Below, piece after piece: positions 31,580-40,845 of a DNA stretch of 64,000 nt; the first letter of the stretch is position 1, and the number at the start of each line of letters is the position of its first letter. The position numbers were made by a program, and so were the translations under genes. The DNA comes from Colimorpha sp045576855 (lineage in GTDB: Bacteria; Bacteroidota; Bacteroidia; Bacteroidales; P3): contig JAZNHG010000031.1 in NCBI GenBank assembly GCA_045576855.1, forward strand, positions 62,001-126,000, in the 5' to 3' direction. Under the pieces are notes generated by a model. That model saw nothing but the letters and a program-made list of their open reading frames with translations. It did not search any database and had not been told where the DNA came from.

Positions 31580-33079
31580 CTATATCAACACCATCCACTC
31601 TCCCCCGAAGTCACTTCCCCTATGAGCGACAACTCCCATAGCTGTCAGTTTCTGTAAATCCCTTTCTATTGTGCGTGGACTCACCGACAGACTCACCGAC
31701 ATGGTCTTGGCTGACGCTGACGGAGACTTACGCAAAAAATCCACTATAAGATTCTGTCTATTTGATAGTTTTGACAATACTGCCTCTCCGACAATCTCTC
31801 CGACATTATGCATTCTTTCTTTGCCACCTGTGTCAACCATCAGCTTCAATGTCATTGTGGTTTCGTCAGGCTGAGTTCTCTCGGTCAGCTCTGGGGTGGG
31901 CCACTGATTATCATTCCAGCCTTTCTTGATGATGTCAGCGCCACTCCCAGCTTTTTCACCATTGCCCAAAAACATAAATAACTTTTGCAATGTAGGATTT
32001 CTACAGATGCTGTGACTGCCAGCATAGAAGTCTGCCAAAGAAATTAGCATACAGCCGGGGTTCCTCATAGTGATACTCTCACGCCGCCCTACTACTAGTA
32101 TGCTCCCCTGCTGTGCATAGTTACAGTGGATTAGGCAGTTCGCTAAGCTTTCTCTCAACGCAATATGGGCTGTCGATTCCTCCTGCCTGTCAATGCCCTT
32201 CAACATAAATGGTGTGGGCAGCAACTGCGACAGTTTGCCATACGTCCTGTAGAAGAACTGGAACAGGTTGGCCTCCCATGTGCCATCAGGATACAGACGG
32301 TCCGTCCATCGCATCATGGGATCATCAGATAACTTCTCTTGGTAGTCAACGAAGAATTGAGGAGCGCAGCATTGGTCAGTGATACTTTCCGTTTTTCCCA
32401 GCATCAGTATTCCAGCACGGGTGAAACCTTCACTGCCATTGTCTCTGTTCACGCGATAGGCTCCGATTTTTGACAGAAAAGCCATATCGTCCAGCTCGTT
32501 CCACGGATGATTCTCGTGACGCAGCATGAAACGTTGGCGATAGGCCCGCAGCGTAACTGCGTCAATGTCATCAATCGTATAATTTGAAAGAATCTTGCTG
32601 TCAAACGGTTGTCGCTGGCTTTCCGCGTCGGCTATCATAAGTCTGACCTCAGAGTCCGTACAGCGATAGTCTCCTTCATGGTTGCGGCGATAGGTGTTTC
32701 CAAAAGGATTTCCGTTCAGATATACCGGTTTCAGTTCGTATGCGGCCTTCGGTACACGAAATACCATAATCTTACTTCCTTCAAATACATCAATGTTCAG
32801 GTCATGATCGGCCAGCATAGTTGCACTCACTTTGTTTTTATTGTGGGCGTTATCCCAGAACATCTTCTTGAATTTAGCAATTTGGTTGTCATCGAGATTG
32901 TCTGGGGTAAGATTTCCATCCTTCTCCTTGATGCCAAACACGATGATGCCGCCATGCGTATTTGCAAAAGCCGATAATGTCTCCCAAAAACTCTCCGGGA
33001 AGCCACCCTTTGCAGACTTGTACTCTAATTCAGTACATTCATCCCGTCCTATAAGTTTTCTTATGTCATCTTTTGTCAT
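31580..33079 (-). CDS. AlbA_2 (Schlafen-like) / GHKL-type ATP-binding protein with C-terminal HTH
   Basis: 499 residues. N-terminal AlbA_2 domain: LEYKSAKGGFPESFWETLSAFANTHGG and IIVFGIKE, the divergent nucleic-acid-binding module shared with Schlafen proteins. The middle carries the HATPase_c_4 region (ALRESLANCLIHCNY). The last ~80 residues form an HTH (SVSPRTIERDLQKLTAMGVV). Such proteins are common in defence islands and mobile regions. It sits between 59-bp direct repeats and has a TATCTTTG box in the right-hand copy. AT-rich relative to neighbours to the left. Regulator or effector role undecided. Confidence 0.85.
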   Translation of the reverse strand: MTKDDIRKLIGRDECTELEYKSAKGGFPESFWETLSAFANTHGGIIVFGIKEKDGNLTPDNLDDNQIAKFKKMFWDNAHNKNKVSATMLADHDLNIDVFEGSKIMVFRVPKAAYELKPVYLNGNPFGNTYRRNHEGDYRCTDSEVRLMIADAESQRQPFDSKILSNYTIDDIDAVTLRAYRQRFMLRHENHPWNELDDMAFLSKIGAYRVNRDNGSEGFTRAGILMLGKTESITDQCCAPQFFVDYQEKLSDDPMMRWTDRLYPDGTWEANLFQFFYRTYGKLSQLLPTPFMLKGIDRQEESTAHIALRESLANCLIHCNYAQQGSILVVGRRESITMRNPGCMLISLADFYAGSHSICRNPTLQKLFMFLGNGEKAGSGADIIKKGWNDNQWPTPELTERTQPDETTMTLKLMVDTGGKERMHNVGEIVGEAVLSKLSNRQNLIVDFLRKSPSASAKTMSVSLSVSPRTIERDLQKLTAMGVVAHRGSDFGGEWMVLI

Positions 33080-33097
33080 TTTATCTTGTATTTATTT

Positions 33098-33156
33098 TTT
33101 CCGGGTGCAAAGATACGGGTTTTATTTCAAATGTCAAAATTACAGACTAACGCATT
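33098..33156 (-). repeat. 59-bp direct repeat, right copy (promoter of the AlbA_2 gene)
   Basis: Same sequence as 31503-31561 except one base. A third, shorter copy of its core (30 identical bases at 34111-34140) lies upstream of the Bro-N gene. Confidence 0.92.
33108..33115 (-). promoter_or_regulatory. Bacteroidota -7 promoter box (TATCTTTG) of the AlbA_2 gene
   Basis: CAAAGATA on the plus strand, 29 bp upstream of the ATG at 33079, inside the 59-bp repeat. Confidence 0.75.
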
Positions 33157-33204
33157 TACACATTCTGTTATTCCTTTATTTTCATCTTCCGTTTAGACCA
33201 GGAT

Positions 33205-34050
33205 TTACTTGTTGTTTTCGTCGTCCATGTTTTCTGGGAGCATATAGTCACTGGCCTTCTCCGAAGATATGACAGAACGACCTGTTTGGGCCTCCAGTTT
33301 TATACGGGCATCACCGGCAATCTGTCCGCCCTTACGCGCCACAGCTGCGCTTTGTTTAAAGCCTTTTGGATTCTGGGCTTTGCTGATTTCTGTGGTAGAA
33401 GCCTCTGCCAGAATATTCAATGCAAGCTCGATGTTTGTCATATTGTCGCGCAAGTTTTCTTTCTTTAGACCTTTAAATTGTTTGTACTGCCGTGTGGTCT
33501 TTCCGCTCCAAGCTTGAGTGATGATATCTGTAAGCGAGGCATACTGTTGTTTTTCTGTCACTCCGGCGCGATTCCATTCGTCTGTCAATTCCTTGCGCAC
33601 CTCGATACTTTTCAATCGTTGATTAATCCACTTGTCGGAATAACCTAAACGACGATAGTCAGCATAGGCTTGTTCAAAGTTTAGTTCTGGGTCTTGCATC
33701 TGATCGAGGCGCTGACTGGCCACCTGTGCCATCCATTGTTTGAACGGTTCTGCTTTGGGAGAAGGGATGGATTGAATTAGTCGGAAAAGTTGTTCGGTAT
33801 CGGCCACGTCTGTCAGTCGCATTTTCCCGTCGGGAGCCTGAAGTTTGAAAGCGTTACAATTTGTAACGGTTTCGTTGCCCTCTTTCTTTAAACGGTTTTT
33901 CAAGACTCTCCAGTAGGTCTGAGGGTTGGCGCTTTGGGTCAGAACCTCCACCACATCTACAATAGAGAAATACCATTTCTCATGCTCGTCATCCCATACG
34001 GTGCGGACCTTCTTCTCTTCAAACAATTGTATTGCTTGCCTTTTAGTCAT
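33205..34050 (-). CDS. Bro-N domain protein (antirepressor/DinD-like)
   Basis: 281 residues from the ATG at 34050 (MTKRQAIQLFEEKKVR). The N-terminal Bro-N fold is visible in VRTVWDDEHEKWYFSIVDVV, EVLTQSANPQTYWRVLKNRL and LRLTDVADTEQLFRLIQSIP-like segments. A helical middle (RRLGYSDKWINQRLKSIEVR) follows, then the conserved tail SKAQNPKGFKQSAAVARKGG, found in bacterial Bro-N proteins of this size. Members include phage antirepressors and damage-inducible proteins; the activity of this branch is unknown. Its promoter copies the repeat used by the AlbA_2 gene. Confidence 0.85.
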   Translation of the reverse strand: MTKRQAIQLFEEKKVRTVWDDEHEKWYFSIVDVVEVLTQSANPQTYWRVLKNRLKKEGNETVTNCNAFKLQAPDGKMRLTDVADTEQLFRLIQSIPSPKAEPFKQWMAQVASQRLDQMQDPELNFEQAYADYRRLGYSDKWINQRLKSIEVRKELTDEWNRAGVTEKQQYASLTDIITQAWSGKTTRQYKQFKGLKKENLRDNMTNIELALNILAEASTTEISKAQNPKGFKQSAAVARKGGQIAGDARIKLEAQTGRSVISSEKASDYMLPENMDDENNK

Positions 34051-34114
34051 ATTTATATCTTTATTCGTTTTCGTTATTGCCTCACACATCTCTAGACAGG
34101 GCGTGTTTAGGGTG

Positions 34115-34122
34115 CAAAGATA
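34115..34122 (-). promoter_or_regulatory. Bacteroidota -7 promoter box (TATCTTTG) of the Bro-N gene
   Basis: CAAAGATA within a 30-bp segment (34111-34140) identical to the core of the 59-bp repeats, 65 bp upstream of the ATG. Confidence 0.7.
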
Positions 34123-34140
34123 CGGGTTTTATTTCAAATG

Positions 34141-34367
34141 CCAGTCATTTATAATAGCGCATTGTTCATTATATTTTTTTCTACAGTATTGTCGGCCGAG
34201 CCGACGGCACACCACGCGGCCTACGGCTCACACGTTTACACATTAGCACATTCTTAAATCACATTTACACGTTCTATGATTTACACATTCCAGCATTTGC
34301 AGATTTATTACCGCAATCTAGGATTTCCATATTCACATATACTCTGTTTTGTGTGCAAAGATGTGTT
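34141..34367. other. AT-rich gap, no gene seen
   Basis: Holds a GC-rich island with the partial palindrome GTCGGCCGAGCCGAC (near 34190) and several loose copies of TTTACACATT, a motif also present beside the 59-bp repeat at 33155. Nothing coding. Confidence 0.5.
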
Positions 34368-35309
34368 TTATAGCGGTAGGGAATTTAATAATTGGTCGAT
34401 GCCAAGTTCAATTACTTTCTCTTGAGCAATGCTGCCTATCGTTTTTAAAGCTCTGAGAGAACGCTTCAATAAGGTCTTTGATGGGGATTCTTTGTGTAAC
34501 TCTTCTTTTATTGCAAATATTTCTTCAGCTATATCATTCCTATCTGCATCATCTTCAATCTTGATTTTCTCAATTTCAGCAATGATTTCTTGTATTTTCG
34601 CTTTTATGTCAGATGAAATTGGCATAGTGTTACCGTTACCGCCCACTACTTGGCTACTTTCAATTGTAATATTTCCACTCCCCATATTCACAACACCCGC
34701 ATTAATTGTTTGATTAGCCACGTTATCAATGTATTGTTTCTTGTTTATTGTATTAAAATCAGCGTCAATTTCCATTTCTTTGTTAATCTCTAATAGGAAA
34801 TCCAATAACTTTGAATTGACAGCATCGACAACTCCCGCAAAAAACAAATTGGGAATCCGATGGTATGCGACATGAACATCTCCCATAGGAAACAACTTTC
34901 TTAATCGTGAATATGCTATTTCAGGCAATACTATGGTGTTGGATCCTTCCAAGTTACTTTTAAAGGGTTCAAGGTTCGATATTTTGTCATAGCAATAATA
35001 GGTGCGCATCATTTCTTCAATTTTATCTTCTCCCAACGCTCCATTAGGAATTGGAAAATTTTTAAGAGAATAACGTCCGCTGACACCATCAACAACTATT
35101 TCCACCTTTGTTTTCCTATATTCTGGCAATTGGTTAACATCGCGATAACCCATTCTTTCATTTCTGACCCATAATGAAAATGCTTCATTGTTTAGATAGC
35201 TAGCTAATATCTGAACTTTATTGAAGATATTTGTTATTGCAATATTATTGGATAAGTCCTCAATTATACTCTCTATCAATCTCTTGATGTTTGTGCTACC
35301 CGTTTCCAT
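34368..35309 (-). CDS. AbiTii-domain protein
   Basis: 313 residues. The first ~90 match the AbiTii domain found in abortive-infection-type defence proteins: SIIEDLSNNIAITNIFNKVQ, ILASYLNNEAFSLWVRNE and RMGYRDVNQLPEYR. The rest contains a Gly/Asn-rich turn region (around ITIESSQVVGGNGN) and a C-terminal helical segment; no catalytic motif is evident. It follows the AbiH gene by 18 bp in the same direction. AT-rich. Likely last gene of the defence operon 34368-40719. Mode of action unknown. Confidence 0.8.
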   Translation of the reverse strand: METGSTNIKRLIESIIEDLSNNIAITNIFNKVQILASYLNNEAFSLWVRNERMGYRDVNQLPEYRKTKVEIVVDGVSGRYSLKNFPIPNGALGEDKIEEMMRTYYCYDKISNLEPFKSNLEGSNTIVLPEIAYSRLRKLFPMGDVHVAYHRIPNLFFAGVVDAVNSKLLDFLLEINKEMEIDADFNTINKKQYIDNVANQTINAGVVNMGSGNITIESSQVVGGNGNTMPISSDIKAKIQEIIAEIEKIKIEDDADRNDIAEEIFAIKEELHKESPSKTLLKRSLRALKTIGSIAQEKVIELGIDQLLNSLPL

Positions 35310-35327
35310 ACCTGATTATTTTAAACG

Positions 35328-36446
35328 TTATTGTTTCATGGGGTTCGTAAGTGCTTCTGTATATGTTTTGTTGACCACCCTATCGCGCATAAGTTTTAGG
35401 TCAGTAAAGTTGCGATAGATGTTTTGGACTAGTTCGAGGTAGTTGTCTTCTTGCTTTTCATTGATGTAATAATATGGCTTTATGGAGATGCAATTCGGAT
35501 GCTCAAATATTGTATTAAGCAAAGTGCGGTCAGAGTTGCCACATGAGTGTCCCATGATGACAATTTGAAAAGAATCGGATTCTATAAATTCCAACATCTT
35601 CTTATAGTTATCAAACTCCAAATAATTAATTGATTTTACATGTCGCAAACATTCGTTGTCGTTCAATTTCTTCAGTCGGTGAAAATCTTCATCCAATTCA
35701 TCCCCATAGCCGAATATTACACTCTTAGGGTTTTCTAAGCATCCATGTATGTAATTGATTGTCGTATTTGAGGATCCTTCAATATAACGCTGTGCGGTAT
35801 TTGTATAGTTAAAGTTGAGTAACATGATATTTGAGGGTTCAAACACATCCTTCCCCCATGAAATACCGTCAAAAAAAGCATTTCGATTAGTTACAGATAA
35901 ATCATTCTTTTTGATTGGGCAGTATATTTTACCCTTAATCCCCTCGATTATAACAACATCTTTTTTATTCTCTGTCTTCAAATACTCCACTAATTTTTCG
36001 CGTAAAAGATCCAGTTGCTTATTCAAGATTTGATATTGATTCTGGCCATCCCAATATACGTATTGCTTTTCTGCATTTACTAACATTGAATAATATTCAT
36101 TCTCAATATCCACCCAACCTTTTGTTTCAATGCTATTAATAACCCTTTCAAAGAAGGGAGAAAGTGTCACTTTAAATCGTGAAGTATCTTCCATTATCGA
36201 TTGGACAACATCTTTGCCTAAGGGTTTATTAATAAATCGCGGGAGATAAAATGCGAACACATTCCAGCATCGTATATCGTTATCATTTATTTCAAACATA
36301 CATAAAGGGTCGTCGGATACATTAGTAAGATTTCCCCGAAACCCATTAACCCTTTGCTCCCAATACCAGTTAATGAAGTCCGCATAACTGGTCTTAAGTC
36401 CGTGTGCCAAATCGAAGCCGTTACCTATAAGAACAAGTCTGTTCAT
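35328..36446 (-). CDS. AbiH family abortive-infection protein
   Basis: 372 residues beginning NRLVLIGNGFDLAHGLKTSY, the hallmark AbiH start (glycine-rich Rossmann-like loop). It continues with YADFINWYW, and ends with FGYGDELDE and the IVIMGHSCGNSDRTLLNTIF block conserved in the family (His-Ser-x-Gly-x-x-D). AbiH of Lactococcus protects against phages; the mechanism is not established, and the fold suggests nucleotide or NAD binding. Located between the HEPN-like and AbiTii genes. Confidence 0.9.
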   Translation of the reverse strand: MNRLVLIGNGFDLAHGLKTSYADFINWYWEQRVNGFRGNLTNVSDDPLCMFEINDNDIRCWNVFAFYLPRFINKPLGKDVVQSIMEDTSRFKVTLSPFFERVINSIETKGWVDIENEYYSMLVNAEKQYVYWDGQNQYQILNKQLDLLREKLVEYLKTENKKDVVIIEGIKGKIYCPIKKNDLSVTNRNAFFDGISWGKDVFEPSNIMLLNFNYTNTAQRYIEGSSNTTINYIHGCLENPKSVIFGYGDELDEDFHRLKKLNDNECLRHVKSINYLEFDNYKKMLEFIESDSFQIVIMGHSCGNSDRTLLNTIFEHPNCISIKPYYYINEKQEDNYLELVQNIYRNFTDLKLMRDRVVNKTYTEALTNPMKQ

Positions 36447-36502
36447 TTATCAATTGATTATTTCCGTTTTCTATTATTTTCTTACCTTATTTTGACTTAT
36501 GT

Positions 36503-37120
36503 TTAAATAGATAGTTCTATAGTATTATGCGTTTCTAAATTTTCTTGCAAGTTTTTTATATAAACTATATTACTTAAAATCCCGGTTGATATATCATCCA
36601 TATTACTAATGTCATATTCTTCCAAATAACTATATGTATTCTTGAGGAAATACTCCATAGATAGAGTCTCTATTATGTCACGGTCGTTGAAAGTTATTTT
36701 ATCCATTTCATGCGCAAGTTTATTTCGCATACAAATAAGTTTTTGACAACAAGAATGAAATGGAAATGTTAGCGATTCTCGGATAACAGAATCAATGGAG
36801 AAATCAAATGCTTTAATCAAGTGCTCTCTACTGTCAAGCTTTATTATTTTGTTAAAATTAAGCGAGTTAAATGCATCGTTTTCATCATACCCATGGTTGC
36901 TTGCTAGGGCTATTTTATTTGCGTCAAAATCATAAGAAATATCATGGCCAAGGAGTGCGCCATAATAGAAAAATATCTTATTCTTTTTTGCGTGTTCAAC
37001 GCTTAATATTTCTTTCCTAAAAACAGAGAGTACTTTTTTTTCAAGAATTGCAAATTCCGTAATATAACGAACAATGAGAATGGATTTTATTTGGAAATTA
37101 ACCTTTTCTTTAGTTTCCAT
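36503..37120 (-). CDS. HEPN-like protein
   Basis: 205 residues from the ATG at 37120 (11-bp overlap with DUF262; a TTG at 37132 is the other choice). Mostly helical. CMRNKLAHEMDK contains the R-x4-H motif (RNKLAH) of HEPN ribonucleases, in the context Leu-Ala-His-Glu that is usual for MAE_28990/RiboL-PSP-type HEPN domains. It probably acts as an RNA-cleaving effector or a dimerisation partner for the DUF262 protein. Very AT-rich. Family level is an inference from the motif and helix content. Confidence 0.7.
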   Translation of the reverse strand: METKEKVNFQIKSILIVRYITEFAILEKKVLSVFRKEILSVEHAKKNKIFFYYGALLGHDISYDFDANKIALASNHGYDENDAFNSLNFNKIIKLDSREHLIKAFDFSIDSVIRESLTFPFHSCCQKLICMRNKLAHEMDKITFNDRDIIETLSMEYFLKNTYSYLEEYDISNMDDISTGILSNIVYIKNLQENLETHNTIELSI

Positions 37121-38276
37121 CGGACATAACAATTTCTTTTACTCTTTTAAAACGAGCATTGACATTACTGGTTGTAGCTGGCGATTTGGTTAATGTCTGT
37201 TGTATTGCTTCATCTTCTTTTATGGTGTTTAATTTATCCATCAGAGTATCCCAATGATCTTTTACAAATGGAATACATGCATTCACAATATAATCGCGGC
37301 CATCTTCATTTTTTGATATGGATTGCAATAGGGACATCGTTTTCTCCAGAACTATCGATACTTCTTCGTCGGAAATTATTATTTCCCGATTTTGAATGTC
37401 TTGAAGAACGTTGTTTATCATATCTCGTGGCCTAGAGTTATATCCCAAAACCTCTTCTTGTTCAAAATTGGACCTATAATAGAAGGCTATGCTAGTATAG
37501 AAGCGCCCATAATCCTCATATCGTTTAATATCATTATCGGTAAAAATACTCTTATAAATGGCCATTTTTTCTTCGTTTCCAGCTTTAAAATAAGATTTTA
37601 CATAGTCATCAATTTTATCCAATAATGGGGATCGATAAATAGCTTTTCTTATTTCATTTACCTTTAACTTTTCTGCACCTTTGTTAAGACGGGAGAAAAT
37701 ATCATATTTGGTAAACTCAGGAGAGTTGGCTGTGATTACATAAATATCAAGCACGGATGACAGCATTTCTGAAGTACGTTCGGGATGGCTTTCTCGTATG
37801 TCATTGTATGTTTTTGTGGAGAACCAATCTTTATAATATTCCAATGATTTTTTGTCTAATACCAATTGGTTTGTCAAGAATTTATTAATTGTCGTTAATC
37901 TTTGTTTCCCATCAACAACCTCATATTTGCTATCTTCCAGCGGATCAACACCAGGAATCTCCACAACATATATTGGGGGAACTATTATTCCCATAAACAA
38001 GGATTCGATAAATGCTGTTTGTTTATCGTTCTTCCATATATCATTCCTTTGATAGTCTGGTGAAAGATCTAATCGCTTAGATTTTATCTTCTGATATATT
38101 TCTTGTATAGACCAAGTCTGTTTGACGATTTTTGTTTTCTCTAGCAATTTCCGTTTGTCTTCAGAGGTAGGGCTTTGCTGTTCATTGTCCTCATCGACAG
38201 TGCTATTTTCTGCTAACTGAACATTTTCGATGTCTTCTGGATAACTATCCTGTGAATTAAATTGCTCCATAATCAT
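37110..38276 (-). CDS. DUF262 (ParB/GmrS-like) domain protein
   Basis: 388 residues. After an acidic N-terminal ~50, the DUF262 core is clear: RLDLSPDYQRNDIWKNDKQ, FIESLFMGIIVPPIYV, and YEVVDGKQRLTTINKFLTNQ with the DGxQR nucleotide-binding motif. RLNKGAEKLKVNEIRKA follows. DUF262 is the GmrS half of type IV restriction enzymes and hydrolyses NTPs. No HNH (DUF1524) nuclease is fused here; the HEPN-like gene immediately downstream may take that place. Start ATG 38276 lies 1 bp after the methylase stop; an in-frame ATG at 38270 also exists. Confidence 0.9.
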   Translation of the reverse strand: MIMEQFNSQDSYPEDIENVQLAENSTVDEDNEQQSPTSEDKRKLLEKTKIVKQTWSIQEIYQKIKSKRLDLSPDYQRNDIWKNDKQTAFIESLFMGIIVPPIYVVEIPGVDPLEDSKYEVVDGKQRLTTINKFLTNQLVLDKKSLEYYKDWFSTKTYNDIRESHPERTSEMLSSVLDIYVITANSPEFTKYDIFSRLNKGAEKLKVNEIRKAIYRSPLLDKIDDYVKSYFKAGNEEKMAIYKSIFTDNDIKRYEDYGRFYTSIAFYYRSNFEQEEVLGYNSRPRDMINNVLQDIQNREIIISDEEVSIVLEKTMSLLQSISKNEDGRDYIVNACIPFVKDHWDTLMDKLNTIKEDEAIQQTLTKSPATTSNVNARFKRVKEIVMSDGN

Positions 38277-38277
38277 T

Positions 38278-40719
38278 TTAAATGTTTTTACTATAAGGTA
38301 ATGATTTTATATAATCTTCCATAAATTGCCAGTCTGGTTCTCCCAATTCATTTACTGGGAGTTTTATGATTGACGAAGGCATTCTTTTAGGACGCCATTT
38401 TCTTCCATAGGCCCAACGGAAACGGTCCTTTTCCATAACGGTACACAAGAACAATCCAATATAGACATTCATCTTTCTTCCAATTAAATACAATGGATTG
38501 ACATCATGTGTACATGTAAACTTTGTCGGTTGATAAAAAGCGTATCCTACAGATCCATTATTGGATACTGTAATACAATCTGGGTCAAATATTTTGTCTG
38601 TAATAGGGGAGTTTCTTCCATCACCTGTTTTTGTGGTTTGTTCAATTGTTTCATAATCGCACAATGAAGTTATTCCATTATTGCTATCAGTTGCTCCAAT
38701 AAACGGAATGTTGCCATAAGGATTATGTTCAGGTTTTTTGTTGTAGAACCCTTTTCTTATTTCAAATATTTTTTTATATTTAAATTCTTTCCATGTCTCT
38801 GGTGATATTTTGAGACATGTGTCTTTTTTGATAGAAGAAATCGAATACTCGTCTTTCCATATTTTTTTCCATATTTCTTCGTCACCATAACGTATGATAA
38901 ATGCTGTATAATCCCGCATTTTTTTTACAAAATCTTTTTCGCTTAATGTACTATAGTCTGTTTTCATATAGGCTTCTGCACACCATTCCATGTTTTCTGT
39001 CACCTCTTGACGAATGGATAACCCAGGGACCTCGTCTCCATTTTTATATGCATTCAGCCACTTTTTTTTAATTGAGGAATATCTGTTCCGAACATCAATA
39101 CGACCTAAATGTTTCCGCTTTTCATACCCATCATCTTTAAAGTATCCGAACCATGTTTTCCTGCCTGAATTTGGTTTGTTTGCCTCAAAGACCATGATAC
39201 AGGTTACAACACCAATAGGGTAGAACAAATCTTCTGGCATGCTCAAAACAGCTTTTAAATGGTGCTTTGCAAGAATCCTCTTTTTGATTGCTTTTAAGTC
39301 CTTTTTTTCTTTAATTCCACAGCTCATTTGGACAATAGCTACAACACGTCCTTCTGCCTGAGGGTTTATGACATTTAAAGCATGTTCAATAAACTCCATC
39401 TGTCCGGTATTCCCCACATCATAAGGTGGATTAAGCATTGCAACAGTTGGTTTGTGGTTTTCTGCTATTAGATTTGCATTATTAAAACAATTACCATTAT
39501 ATATATTCGATTTCCCATCTCCGCGAAATCTCATACTTGAGCACGCGTAGGTAAACATGTCCGAGCGAAGTTCGCATCCGCAAAGTTGTTTTTTCCTTAT
39601 ATTTTCTCGTCTCTTTTTATTGTTACCAGCCAGTTTAAATAACCTTTGCATGGCAGCCACAAGAAAGCCACCTGTTCCACAGCATGGATCATAGACAACA
39701 TCTGCCAAACGTAAATCAACCAAATCACAAAATAGCTCGGTAATATGCGCAGGCGTTAAGACCAGTCCCGATTTCTGCTCACTTCCTGCATATCTAATAA
39801 ACTCGATATAAAAACGTCCTAAAACATCATAACCAATATTTGAATGTTCTACTAATGGATAAACATATTTTTGAAGATATATTATAAAACGTTTTGCGAC
39901 TTCAAGTGTTGTTTCTTGTATTTTGTGTTCTTTGTGTTTAATCGTTTTTTGAACAAATAATGGCTCATTTAATATATTTTCAAATTCTCTTAAGATTACA
40001 GTCTTGCTCCTGACAATATCATTTTCTGAATCAAAAACTTTATCTATGGCGGCGAGCATTCTTGTTCCCAGTTCTTTAATGTCTGGTATTGAGGTATAAG
40101 TTGTTTTGAAGTTTTCGTCAATCAAAGCAAGAAGCATGGCACTTACTATTGTGCATCTTTTATATTCAGGGATTGTATATGCTTGAAACTCCTCGTTTAA
40201 GAATCTGGCTTTTAGCGCAATATCTCGCGTGTAAAAGTCCGATATAAAAAATTGATCTTCAAAAACTTGTAAATAGTCATCAATTGTGAGTAGTTTCTTG
40301 TCGGTTAAATCAGTGTACTTTTGTTGCCCTTTTTTCCAATAAAAATGAGACACTATGAGTTCGTATTCGGATTCTCCACTGACGGCAATTGCAAGAACAT
40401 TGAACTCCTCTTTCAGTGCTTCAGCATAGTGAAGAACTCCATCAACAGCATAATCCTTAAATTTATCGCGTTTACTACTTTCGTGAAAATCTATTGATGC
40501 CTTGCACTCGACAACAATTATATAATTGCTATTGCTAGGAAATGAAATGATGAATTCTGGTTTTCCCATACCATTTCCACCTGTTTTCGAATAACCCTTT
40601 AATAAACTGCTTATACGAATATTTGTGGTTTTTTGTTCATCGAAGCGAATGGATTTATATAATGCATCTTCTTTGAAATGCTGTCTTACAATATCTTCAG
40701 TAATACGTTCATTTGCCAT
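38278..40719 (-). CDS. single-chain restriction-modification protein: PD-(D/E)xK-like nuclease, N6-adenine methylase, specificity domain
   Basis: 813 residues. The N-terminal ~170 contain FIISFPSNSNYIIVVECKAS, a PD-(D/E)xK-like E-x-K site. The methylase has motif I DPCCGTGGFLVAAM, then CGCELRSDMFTYACSSMRF, and motif IV MLNPPYDVGN. The last ~170 residues resemble a type I/IIB target-recognition domain: IFEIRKGFYNKKPEHN, IPFIGATDSNNGITS, DCITVSNNGSVGYAFY. This is BcgI/type IIG-like, with cutting, methylation and recognition in one polypeptide. First of five closely spaced leftward genes. It could protect or license the downstream DUF262/HEPN/Abi genes. Specificity unknown. Confidence 0.85.
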   Translation of the reverse strand: MANERITEDIVRQHFKEDALYKSIRFDEQKTTNIRISSLLKGYSKTGGNGMGKPEFIISFPSNSNYIIVVECKASIDFHESSKRDKFKDYAVDGVLHYAEALKEEFNVLAIAVSGESEYELIVSHFYWKKGQQKYTDLTDKKLLTIDDYLQVFEDQFFISDFYTRDIALKARFLNEEFQAYTIPEYKRCTIVSAMLLALIDENFKTTYTSIPDIKELGTRMLAAIDKVFDSENDIVRSKTVILREFENILNEPLFVQKTIKHKEHKIQETTLEVAKRFIIYLQKYVYPLVEHSNIGYDVLGRFYIEFIRYAGSEQKSGLVLTPAHITELFCDLVDLRLADVVYDPCCGTGGFLVAAMQRLFKLAGNNKKRRENIRKKQLCGCELRSDMFTYACSSMRFRGDGKSNIYNGNCFNNANLIAENHKPTVAMLNPPYDVGNTGQMEFIEHALNVINPQAEGRVVAIVQMSCGIKEKKDLKAIKKRILAKHHLKAVLSMPEDLFYPIGVVTCIMVFEANKPNSGRKTWFGYFKDDGYEKRKHLGRIDVRNRYSSIKKKWLNAYKNGDEVPGLSIRQEVTENMEWCAEAYMKTDYSTLSEKDFVKKMRDYTAFIIRYGDEEIWKKIWKDEYSISSIKKDTCLKISPETWKEFKYKKIFEIRKGFYNKKPEHNPYGNIPFIGATDSNNGITSLCDYETIEQTTKTGDGRNSPITDKIFDPDCITVSNNGSVGYAFYQPTKFTCTHDVNPLYLIGRKMNVYIGLFLCTVMEKDRFRWAYGRKWRPKRMPSSIIKLPVNELGEPDWQFMEDYIKSLPYSKNI

Positions 40720-40845
40720 GGTGACAGATTGGTTTTCTTAAGTGTATATTATCGTTGGTATAAAAGAGATTTTTTTACTGCTGAGGTATCTGTTTTTATC
40801 AAATACCATTTCAAATCGCTTTGTTGTATTCTCGAATGTTCTAAT

